Positions 14,282 through 20,607 of a stretch of DNA of 20,607 bases are shown here, piece by piece. The DNA comes from CAZVRZ01 sp964629965 (lineage in GTDB: Bacteria; Chloroflexota; Anaerolineae; Anaerolineales; UBA4823), in NCBI GenBank assembly GCA_964629965.1, contig CAZVRZ010000096.1, forward strand, positions 1 to 20,607. Direction: 5' to 3'. Numbering within the stretch: position 1 is the stretch's first letter; the number at the start of each line of letters is the position of its first letter. The notes under the pieces were generated by a model. The model saw only the letters and a list, made by a program, of their open reading frames with translations, did no database searches and was not told the origin of the DNA. The position numbers were made by a program, and so were the translations under genes.

Positions 14282-16162
14282 ATGTTACCTCTCAACGATT
14301 TGTTGAAATTAACGGTTTCCCCTGATCCGCTTCTCGATCAGATTCGCTGTTCTCCTGGAGCGGCAGTGATATTGGCAGCTTTGCGTAAAGCGGTGCCGGT
14401 TGTGGGCGAATACCCTCATACCACTTATACCCTCTATCGGGAGTTCGAGCGCAGTGGATCGCGCGGTTCGTTTCAGGCCGTTTATTATGCCCGGCGTTCA
14501 CAGTTGACCCGTGCCGTACTGGAAACGATCTTGGGGGATGGATCATACCGGGATCGAATTAATGATTTACTGTGGAGTATTTGTGAAGAAACTACTTGGG
14601 TGCTGCCCGCACACGAAGAACAAGGGCCGGACTTTTGGGATCTCAAGCCATCCCCGCGCCGGCAGCCCTGGGGTGCCCATACTGCTCTGACCCACGCACC
14701 AGATTCGATTGACCTCTTTGCCGCCGAAACAGGTGCTGCGCTTGCCGAGACGGTTTATTTATTAGAACCCGAATTGGCTCCCGAGGTTTGCCAGCGCGTT
14801 CGCCAGGAAGTCCACCGGCACATCTTTCGCCCTTACCTGGCATATGGACGTCAACATTGGTGGTTTAAGGGCAGCCTCAACTGGAATGGGGTTTGTAACG
14901 GCTCGATTGGATTGGCCTTTTTGCGCCTGGAGAAAGATCCCCAGACGTTGGTCGAAGCTCTTAACATGGCGTTGGAAGGGTTAGAAGTTTATCTCGCCAC
15001 TGGTTTTGAGCCGGATGGCGGCTCGATCGAAGGGATCAGTTATTGGAATTATGGCCTGATGTATTATGTTACCCTGGCAGAGTTATTGCGTGAGCGTACG
15101 AATGGTGCGCTCGATTTGTTAGCTGCCAAACGCCTGGTAGAGATAGCTCGCTATCCTCTGGCGATGGCGCTTTCGCCGGGCACATATGTCAATTTTGGTG
15201 ATGCTCAAGAAGCCCTGGCGCTCGAGCCTGGAATTGTCACGCGTATCGCAGAACGCAGTAACGTACCAGGCCTCGCCGGGCTGTTGATTTCTCCGGAAAG
15301 GCTGGAAGGCTCCAATGTCTCTGCTTCCAAACTGCCCATTATCTTGCGAGATGCTGCCTGGTGGAATGGGCAGTATCACGATTTTCCAGAGCAGGCATTC
15401 CAGGATGCTTTCTTGCCCGACTGTGCCATTGCCAAATTCACAGGTCATACGCCTGCCGGGCAGCCGGTTGTTCTGGTTGCCAAGGCTGGGCATAATGATG
15501 GACATCACAGCCATACTGACGTCGGGCACTTCATCCTGCATGTGAATGGTGAGAGCCTGTTGTGCGACCCTGGACGAGGTCTTTACTCGCGCGAGTATTT
15601 CCGCCAACAGCGTTATGAGAACTTTTTTAACAACTCTCTCAGCCACAGCGTGCCGCACATCGCAGGGCAATTACAGAAGCCCGGTCCAGAATTCGGCGGG
15701 CATCAAGAATACTATGGGACAATTGCCGCCCGTCGTGAGCAGGATGGGCGTAAAGTGGCAGTGATCGATATGCATCCGGCCTACGATGTGGCTGGATTAG
15801 AATTGGCACGGCGTACAATTGCTTTTGATCCAGGCAGTGGCAAAGTGCTCCTGGAAGATCAGTTCGCCTTCTCCATGCAGCAAGTTTCGTCCTCTGGAGA
15901 GAGCCCGGATGAATCCATTGAAGAAGCCCTGGTTACCTGGTTCCCGGTGCATTATCCAAATGCGCGAGATAAAGGTACGGTGACAATCGTTGGTTCACAA
16001 GCCTCGCTCGTACTCCGAGTGCTGGAGCCAACTGGTGCATTATTCATCATTGAGGATCAATCCGAAGTTTGCCGCATCAACCAGAGATCAGGCCATCTAT
16101 CGCGCCTGGCGGTACAATTGCCGCCGGGTGCGACTCGCTTTGTGCTTGAGATCACGATCTGA
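14282..16162 (+). CDS. Heparinase II/III-family polysaccharide lyase, cytoplasmic
   Basis: 626 aa. The N-terminal two thirds is the alpha-toroid of heparinase II/III-type lyases (SQLTRAVLETILGD, WSICEETTWVLPAHE, DLFAAETGAALAETVYLL), followed by an anti-parallel beta domain. Candidate active-site residues by family pattern are Asn200/Asn202 in NWNGVCNG, Tyr254/Tyr257 in SYWNYGLMYY as catalytic base or acid, and the His cluster 404-416 (HNDGHHSHTDVGH), which usually also binds a metal. No signal peptide, so it should act on imported oligosaccharides, cutting next to uronate to leave an unsaturated 4-deoxy uronate that feeds the downstream Kdu/Kdg genes. Alginate, glycosaminoglycan or other uronan substrates cannot be separated by eye. 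The best ribosome-binding site (AAAGGAG) lies unusually far, about 15 bases, from the ATG. Confidence 0.88.
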   Translation: MLPLNDLLKLTVSPDPLLDQIRCSPGAAVILAALRKAVPVVGEYPHTTYTLYREFERSGSRGSFQAVYYARRSQLTRAVLETILGDGSYRDRINDLLWSICEETTWVLPAHEEQGPDFWDLKPSPRRQPWGAHTALTHAPDSIDLFAAETGAALAETVYLLEPELAPEVCQRVRQEVHRHIFRPYLAYGRQHWWFKGSLNWNGVCNGSIGLAFLRLEKDPQTLVEALNMALEGLEVYLATGFEPDGGSIEGISYWNYGLMYYVTLAELLRERTNGALDLLAAKRLVEIARYPLAMALSPGTYVNFGDAQEALALEPGIVTRIAERSNVPGLAGLLISPERLEGSNVSASKLPIILRDAAWWNGQYHDFPEQAFQDAFLPDCAIAKFTGHTPAGQPVVLVAKAGHNDGHHSHTDVGHFILHVNGESLLCDPGRGLYSREYFRQQRYENFFNNSLSHSVPHIAGQLQKPGPEFGGHQEYYGTIAARREQDGRKVAVIDMHPAYDVAGLELARRTIAFDPGSGKVLLEDQFAFSMQQVSSSGESPDESIEEALVTWFPVHYPNARDKGTVTIVGSQASLVLRVLEPTGALFIIEDQSEVCRINQRSGHLSRLAVQLPPGATRFVLEITI

Positions 16163-16258
16163 CCTATCTCCCGGCGGGCTTTGTTGAAGTTGGGTGGTAA
16201 ATTCGTGAGCGGCAAGCAGCATTTCTTCTATGCAGATAGAGTTGATAGAGGCTGGTAA

Positions 16259-16714
16259 ATGGAATTCGGCTCGTTTGACCTAAAAAAAATTCATGTCTTG
16301 AGAGTAGATCCCGGCGAGGATATCCTCGCATCGGTAAAACTTTTCATCACCACAGCGAATTTACAACAAGCCATTGTGCTGGGTGGTTATGGCACCATGG
16401 CGGCATATCACCTGCACTGGGTGGCCCACAATCGAATTCCAACGGACAATTTATTCCGCAAAGGCGAGGGGGGAATAGAGATCCTGGCAATGAACGGCCT
16501 GGTGGTCGATGGGCAGCCTCACATCCATGTTTCCTTAGCAGACCCCGATGGAGGCTTTGGTGGGCACCTGGAACCAGGCTGTATTGCCTATGTGTTATGT
16601 GAGATTTTCTTTGCTCAAATCGAGGGCATCACCCTCACCCGTGAGAGTATCCCCGTCTCGATCGAAGGAATGGGCCAGGGCATCCTTTCGCGCTTAATGT
16701 TTTACAATAAATAG
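16259..16714 (+). CDS. PPC/DUF296 domain protein
   Basis: 151 aa, a single PPC (plant and prokaryote conserved, DUF296) domain. Diagnostic is the stretch around 86-105: GQPHIHVSLAD, then DGGFGGHLEPG, with His88, His90 and His103 as a likely metal site; QQAIVLGGYGTMAAYHLHWV is the early strand and helix. Bacterial PPC proteins are small trimers whose chemistry is poorly known; the plant versions sit on AT-hook DNA-binding proteins. Here it is embedded between the lyase and the isomerase, 24 bp before the latter, so a part in uronate handling, enzymatic or regulatory, is likely. No DNA-binding motif is visible. Start ATG 16259 has a weak GAGG upstream. Confidence 0.8.
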   Translation: MEFGSFDLKKIHVLRVDPGEDILASVKLFITTANLQQAIVLGGYGTMAAYHLHWVAHNRIPTDNLFRKGEGGIEILAMNGLVVDGQPHIHVSLADPDGGFGGHLEPGCIAYVLCEIFFAQIEGITLTRESIPVSIEGMGQGILSRLMFYNK

Positions 16715-16738
16715 ATCATTGATAAAAAGGAGATGATA

Positions 16739-17557
16739 ATGAAATACCATGCTTTATTGACTGGCAACCAGGGATTGAACTCACTTCCCTACAATCCATG
16801 CAAACTGCTTGATTTCAATTTCCTCAAATTGGCAGGCGGGGAAGAATATGCGGGAAAATCTGGTGAGAGAGAAATCCTGGCCATCCTCCTGGGAGGCAAA
16901 GCCACTTTTACCATCAATGGCGTAACCTTTGAAAAGGTTGGTGGACGGCCGAATGTGTTTAGCGGCAAGCCCCATTCCGTTTACATTCCGGCGGGTGCAA
17001 CCTTCTCGATCAAAGCCGAAGGGCCGGTGGAAATTGGTATGCCCAGCGCTCCTGGTGACCCTGCGATCGAGCCTTATGTCATCAATCCTTCACAGGTTGC
17101 CAACGGCGTTTGGGGAGCAGCGAATTTCAAACGTTACTATCACCAGATTCTGACCCTGGCGTCCCAACCCGAAATCCCTGCCCGCCGCCTGATCGTCGGA
17201 GAGACTTTCACGCCCAGCGGCAATTGGAGCACTTTCCCGCCTCATAAACACCAGGTCGATAACCTGCCGCGCGAAGCTCACCACGAAGAGATGTACTATT
17301 TCAAGCTAAGCCCGGCAGATGGTTTTGGGTTGTGCCATTACTATAACGAGGAAGGCGAAGAAGAAAACTTCACCATCCGAGACAATTCCATCCACATGAT
17401 GGACAAGGGATTCCATACTGTGGTAAGTGCACCAGGGTACATGACGTACTACATTTGGTTCCTGGCGGGCAGCCAGCGAGTGCAGGCTACTGTTGAGGAT
17501 GCCAACCTGGGCTGGGTAAGCCGGACCGTGCCGATGCTAAAAGAGCTGGGGTTCTAA
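16739..17557 (+). CDS. iolB: KduI/IolB-family isomerase (IolB-like), probably acting on a 4-deoxy-5-keto uronate
   Basis: 272 aa, normal for the KduI/IolB family of bicupins. ATG 16739 is chosen over ATG 16733, which abuts the AAAAAGGAG site; 16739 gives six-base spacing. The C-terminal cupin has NWSTFPPHKHQVDN with His169 and His171, HHEEMYYF with Glu183/Glu184, and KGFHTVVSAPGY with His226, the His-x-His/Glu/His metal set. The sequence style is IolB (5-deoxyglucuronate isomerase of inositol breakdown), but no other inositol gene is present and kduD follows after 19 bp. The likely job is therefore the KduI step, 5-keto-4-deoxyuronate to 2,5-diketo-3-deoxygluconate. The symbol reflects family resemblance; the reaction is inferred. 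Confidence 0.8.
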   Translation: MKYHALLTGNQGLNSLPYNPCKLLDFNFLKLAGGEEYAGKSGEREILAILLGGKATFTINGVTFEKVGGRPNVFSGKPHSVYIPAGATFSIKAEGPVEIGMPSAPGDPAIEPYVINPSQVANGVWGAANFKRYYHQILTLASQPEIPARRLIVGETFTPSGNWSTFPPHKHQVDNLPREAHHEEMYYFKLSPADGFGLCHYYNEEGEEENFTIRDNSIHMMDKGFHTVVSAPGYMTYYIWFLAGSQRVQATVEDANLGWVSRTVPMLKELGF

Positions 17558-17576
17558 CCGTCTGGAGGCGGCTTCT

Positions 17577-18341
17577 ATGATTCTTGATTCATTTAGGTTA
17601 GATGGCAAAGTTGCCCTGGTGACTGGGGCTAGTCGTGGCCTGGGACAGGCCATGGCCTTGGGGCTGGCCGAAGCCGGAGCGGATGTGGCCGGGTTGGATA
17701 TTGTCGAGTGTGGTGAAACCGGCGATCAGGTGCGGGCCTTGGGCAAGCGTTTTATTTCTCTTGTTTGTGATCTCCGCCAAGCCTCCCCCGAAAAACTCGT
17801 GGAAATGGTCAATGAAGTTGTCGCCACATTAGGACGACTCGATATTCTGGTGAACAATGCCGGCATTATTCGCCGTGCGCCGCTTCTGGAGTTCAATGAA
17901 GCGTATTGGGACGATGTCCTGCAAATCAATCTCAAGGCGGTCTTTTTCTTTTCGCAAGCGGCTGCGCGCCAGATGGTCGTCCAGGGTAGCGGAAAGATCA
18001 TCAATATCGCTTCGATGCTGTCCTTCCAGGGCGGCATCCTGGTACCCTCGTACACTGCCGCCAAAAGCGGGGTTGCCGGGATCACCAAGGCTCTTGCCAA
18101 TGAGCTGGCGAGCAAGCATGTCAATGTGAATGCAATTGCGCCCGGTTACATGGCAACGGACAATACTGCCCCTCTACGAGCGGATCCTGGCAGAAGTCAA
18201 ACCATTTTAGAGAGGATCCCGGTTGGGCGTTGGGGAGAGTCGGCTGATCTAAAAGGAATCGTGGTCTTTCTGGCTTCTGCGGCTTCTGATTATATGCATG
18301 GAGCAGTGGTGCCTGTGGATGGCGGCTGGTTGTGTCGCTAG
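17577..18341 (+). CDS. kduD: 2-dehydro-3-deoxy-D-gluconate 5-dehydrogenase (KduD), short-chain dehydrogenase
   Basis: 254 aa, a classical short-chain dehydrogenase. The cofactor loop is TGASRGLG (16-23), the structural NNAG is 93-96, and the catalytic set is Ser146, Tyr159 and Lys163 (YTAAK). NNAGIIRRAP and the late GYMATDNTAPLRAD are typical of KduD rather than of generic family members. It interconverts 2,5-diketo-3-deoxygluconate and 2-keto-3-deoxygluconate with NAD(P)(H), the reductive step after the isomerase encoded just upstream. GGAGG sits about eight bases before the ATG. The KduD assignment is strong from motif plus neighbours; the nucleotide preference is not readable. Confidence 0.9.
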   Translation: MILDSFRLDGKVALVTGASRGLGQAMALGLAEAGADVAGLDIVECGETGDQVRALGKRFISLVCDLRQASPEKLVEMVNEVVATLGRLDILVNNAGIIRRAPLLEFNEAYWDDVLQINLKAVFFFSQAAARQMVVQGSGKIINIASMLSFQGGILVPSYTAAKSGVAGITKALANELASKHVNVNAIAPGYMATDNTAPLRADPGRSQTILERIPVGRWGESADLKGIVVFLASAASDYMHGAVVPVDGGWLCR

Positions 18342-18375
18342 CCTGGCCTGTACAACCAATACTAAAAGGGTACAT

Positions 18376-18408
18376 ATGGACAATTTATTCCGTACGGAGA
18401 TCAGATGA
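18376..18408 (+). CDS. Possible 10-codon leader ORF overlapping kdgK
   Basis: ATG 18376 encodes MDNLFRTEIR and stops at TGA 18406-18408, overlapping the kdgK ATG as ATGA. AAAGGG lies just upstream. Its first 15 bases after AT (18378-18392) repeat bases 16444-16458 of the PPC gene, where they also encode DNLFR. It could couple translation into kdgK or be a duplicated scrap without function. Confidence 0.25.
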   Translation: MDNLFRTEIR

Positions 18409-19454
18409 ATACTTCCTCAAGTAGAAAGATTATCACCTTTGGCGAAATTATGCTCAGGCTTTCTCCGCCGGGCTACCAGCGCTTTTCGCAAGCGCGCAGT
18501 TTTGATGTCATCTATGGCGGTGGGGAGGCCAATGTGGCTGTTTCGCTGGCCAATTTTGGTTTGCCGGTCGATTTTGTCACCCGTATTCCCCTCAACGATA
18601 TTGGCGAGGCTTGTATTGCCTTCTTAAAACAATATGGCGTTGGTGTCGATAAGATCGTGCGCGGCGGCGAACGCCTGGGGATTTATTTCCTTGAGATGGG
18701 CAGTATGCAGCGGGGCAGCAAGGTGGTTTATGATCGCTCAGCTTCGTCTATTTCCACGATTGAGAAAGGTATGGTCGATTGGGGAACGGTTTTTGCAGAT
18801 GCCGATTGGTTCCACTGGACCGGCATCACCCCGGCAATTTCTGCCGGTACCGCTGCAGTTTGCCTTGAGGCCATCCAGGCTGCCAAAGAGTTGGGCCTGA
18901 CGATTTCCTGCGATCTGAACTACCGCAAGAATCTGTGGAAATGGGGCAAGAAAGCCAGCGAAGTGATGCCAGAGTTTGTGCAATATTGTGATGTGGCCAT
19001 TGGCAACGAGGAAGACGCCGATAAAGTCTTTGGGATTAGGGCGCCCGAAAGTGATGTGACCGCGGGCAAGGTAGACGCCGAACCATACCGGCATGTTTCC
19101 GAAAAACTGGCAGAGCGTTTCCCTGCACTTAAGACCATTGCCATTACCTTGCGTGGATCTATTTCGGCCAGCCATAATACCTGGTCTGGTGTGCTTTGGC
19201 ATGCGGGCGACTTTTATGCGGGCCTCAAGTTTGATATCACTCACATTGTCGATCGTGTGGGCGGAGGCGACGCTTTCATGGGCGGCCTGATCTACGGGCT
19301 GCGCACGTATGGAGAAGATTACCAGCGGGCCTTGAATTTTGCCATTGCTGCCTCGTGTCTGAAGCATTCGATCTTTGGCGATTTTAACCTGGTAACGGTA
19401 GATGAAGTGCAAAAACTGATGTCCGGTGATGCATCTGGCAGGGTTTCCAGGTAG
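18405..19454 (+). CDS. kdgK: 2-keto-3-deoxygluconate kinase (KdgK), PfkB family
   Basis: 349 aa, a ribokinase/PfkB-fold sugar kinase. The N-terminal ITFGEIMLRLSPPGYQRFSQ and GGGEANVAVSLANFG are the substrate-side motifs typical of 2-keto-3-deoxygluconate kinases; SCDLNYRKNLWKW is the conserved mid-region; VDRVGGGDAFMGGLIYGL is the second PfkB signature with anion-hole glycines 286-288 and catalytic Asp289. It phosphorylates KDG with ATP to 2-keto-3-deoxy-6-phosphogluconate, the substrate of the next gene product. GGAG lies six bases before the ATG. Length slightly exceeds the roughly 310-340 aa usual for the family because of an insert near 220-240. Confidence 0.92.
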   Translation: MNTSSSRKIITFGEIMLRLSPPGYQRFSQARSFDVIYGGGEANVAVSLANFGLPVDFVTRIPLNDIGEACIAFLKQYGVGVDKIVRGGERLGIYFLEMGSMQRGSKVVYDRSASSISTIEKGMVDWGTVFADADWFHWTGITPAISAGTAAVCLEAIQAAKELGLTISCDLNYRKNLWKWGKKASEVMPEFVQYCDVAIGNEEDADKVFGIRAPESDVTAGKVDAEPYRHVSEKLAERFPALKTIAITLRGSISASHNTWSGVLWHAGDFYAGLKFDITHIVDRVGGGDAFMGGLIYGLRTYGEDYQRALNFAIAASCLKHSIFGDFNLVTVDEVQKLMSGDASGRVSR

Positions 19455-19484
19455 GTGGTTCTCTCGGAAGAAAATTGGAGAAAA

Positions 19485-20159
19485 ATGGCTAGATTTACAC
19501 GTTTAGAAGTTTATCAGGCAATGCTCGAATCGGGATTGGTACCCCTTTTCTATCACTCCGATCAAGAGATTAGCCAAAGAGTAGTGGATGCCTGCCGGGC
19601 AGGCGGGGCGCGTGTGCTCGAATTTACCAATCGCGGGGATGCAGCTTACGATGTTTTTAGGAGCCTGTCACAAGCACTGGCTGCCAACAAATCTCCTCTG
19701 ATCCTGGGCGTTGGCTCGGTGCTGGATGCACCCACCGCAGCCATGTATATCGGCGCGGGCGCCAATTTTATCGTCGGGCCTGTTTTCAATGCGGAAGTGG
19801 CGCTGTTGTGCAACCGGCGTAAGATCGCCTACCTGCCTGGGTGTGGCACACTGACTGAAATCTCCAACGCCGAAGCCTATGGGGTGGAAATTGTCAAAAT
19901 ATTCCCCGGCGAGGCTGTTGGCGGGCCGGGGTTTATCAAGGATGTGTTAGGCCCCTGCCCCTGGACGAGGCTCATGCCTACCGGTGGTGTTGATGCAACG
20001 GAGAGCAGTATTCGCGCCTGGATTGGGGCTGGAGCTTGTTGTGTGGGGATGGGCTCGAAGCTGATCACGAAGAATGCCGTAAGCACGGGCGCTTACGGCG
20101 AGATCACCGAGACAGTGAAGCAGGTGCTTTCCTGGGTTGCGCTGGCGAAGTCCAAATGA
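19485..20159 (+). CDS. eda: 2-dehydro-3-deoxyphosphogluconate (KDPG) aldolase
   Basis: 224 aa. The frame is open from a GTG at 19455, but ATG 19485 has GGAG five bases upstream and gives the normal start MARFTRLEVYQAMLESGLVPLFY. The class I aldolase motifs are Glu46 in LEFTNRGD, GAGANFIVGPVFNAEV, LPGCGTLTEI, and Schiff-base Lys138 in VEIVKIFPGE, then LMPTGGVDATE for phosphate binding. It splits KDPG to pyruvate and glyceraldehyde-3-phosphate, ending the pathway. Related aldolases of the same fold handle the galacto epimer (KDPGal), which cannot be excluded. Its TGA overlaps the ATG of the following hydrolase gene. Confidence 0.9.
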   Translation: MARFTRLEVYQAMLESGLVPLFYHSDQEISQRVVDACRAGGARVLEFTNRGDAAYDVFRSLSQALAANKSPLILGVGSVLDAPTAAMYIGAGANFIVGPVFNAEVALLCNRRKIAYLPGCGTLTEISNAEAYGVEIVKIFPGEAVGGPGFIKDVLGPCPWTRLMPTGGVDATESSIRAWIGAGACCVGMGSKLITKNAVSTGAYGEITETVKQVLSWVALAKSK

Positions 20160-20607
20160 CGCTAGAATTTCGGTCGTTACCTGGTCTGTGGCATGAATAC
20201 GCTGGCGGGCGCAGTCTGGCTTTTCAGGCAGCTACGCTCGTGGAAGCACAAGACTGGCAAAAACAGTTGCGCCAGCAGTTGTTTGTTCTATTGGGTCTAA
20301 CGCCTGAACAGGGTTACGATTTCTCATCCCCGGCTCCACTGGCTCAACCCTTGGAATCGTTCGCTGGCGATGGCTTTCATTGTGAGCATATTGCCATTCA
20401 GACCCAGGCGGGCGAATATATGCCTTGTTATGTATTGACGCCTGACCATCCACAAAGCCAGCCCCTAAAGCCTGTGATTGCATTGCATGGACATGGCACC
20501 TGGGGCGCCGAAGGGATTGTTCATGCGCCCGACGACCCTCTGGGTGCAGCACTGACTCGCCAGTTGAATTACGATTACGCTGGCCAGCTTGCCCGGCATG
20601 GTTACCT
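20156..20607 (+). CDS. Alpha/beta hydrolase, possible carbohydrate esterase (partial, cut by window end)
   Basis: The first 150 codons are visible, starting at ATG 20156 in an ATGA overlap with the aldolase stop, so it is translationally coupled. No signal peptide is seen. A helical N-terminus (ATLVEAQDWQKQLRQQLFVLLGL) leads to strands ending in PVIALHGHGTWGAEG, where HGHG is the oxyanion-hole turn of the alpha/beta hydrolase fold; large dienelactone-hydrolase-like and acetyl-xylan-esterase-like proteins (Abhydrolase_7) look like this. The nucleophile Ser, acid and His would lie beyond the edge. Cytoplasmic removal of acetyl or other esters from imported sugars is the best guess from context. 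Confidence 0.75.
   Translation, partial: MTLEFRSLPGLWHEYAGGRSLAFQAATLVEAQDWQKQLRQQLFVLLGLTPEQGYDFSSPAPLAQPLESFAGDGFHCEHIAIQTQAGEYMPCYVLTPDHPQSQPLKPVIALHGHGTWGAEGIVHAPDDPLGAALTRQLNYDYAGQLARHGY

Noticed and set aside
16163..16258. In-frame extension of the lyase past its TGA (about 31 codons to TAA)
   Set aside because: No readthrough context, no family similarity in the added residues, and TGA is used as a normal stop elsewhere in the window (for example in the aldolase gene).
18738..19412. 224-codon minus-strand open frame within kdgK
   Set aside because: Antisense shadow of a gene with full PfkB signatures.

Overview
The window looks like part of a chromosome of an Anaerolineae-like Chloroflexota bacterium. 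The main clue is the lipoprotein at 7692-9707: its lipobox Cys is followed by a charged Glu/Val/Lys repeat linker of the kind common on Chloroflexota substrate-binding proteins. An F420-type oxidoreductase and moderate GC fit this, but taxonomy is inferred from style only. No rRNA, tRNA, CRISPR array, transposase or phage gene was seen.

Left part (1-6400) is a patchwork of small unrelated genes mixed with decayed regulators: a PadR relic (about 69-360) overlapping a tandem-flavodoxin oxidoreductase (357-1622); two small membrane proteins (1638-2084; 2166-2582), the second behind a consensus promoter with a 20-bp perfect palindrome, followed by a TetR regulator (2651-3277); minus-strand SRPBCC-like protein (3296-3916) and MntP manganese exporter (4006-4569); a GNAT acetyltransferase (4779-5582) running into a winged-helix relic (5579-5719); an F420-type oxidoreductase (5741-6199); and a minus-strand histidine-kinase C-terminal relic (6259-6393).

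Right part (6455 to the end) is one long plus-strand carbohydrate locus. A LacI-family regulator (6533-7546) has a strong promoter followed by three abutting 12-bp operator-like palindromes. Then come a complete Opp/Dpp-type ABC importer (binding protein, two permeases, two ATPases; 7692-14260), a signal-peptide-less heparinase II/III-like lyase (14282-16162), a small PPC/DUF296 protein (16259-16714), an IolB/KduI-family isomerase (16739-17557), KduD (17577-18341), KdgK (18405-19454), a KDPG aldolase (19485-20159), and the start of an alpha/beta hydrolase (20156 to the edge).

The logic is import of uronate-containing oligosaccharides, cleavage by the cytoplasmic lyase to unsaturated uronates, isomerisation, reduction to 2-keto-3-deoxygluconate, phosphorylation, and aldol cleavage to pyruvate and glyceraldehyde-3-phosphate. 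The isomerase is IolB-like rather than a classical KduI, and the PPC gene has no obvious step. The gaps around the first permease gene carry related structured repeats (an 18-nt inverted match, an 11-nt direct match, tandem 16-mers), which is the most unusual non-coding signal here.
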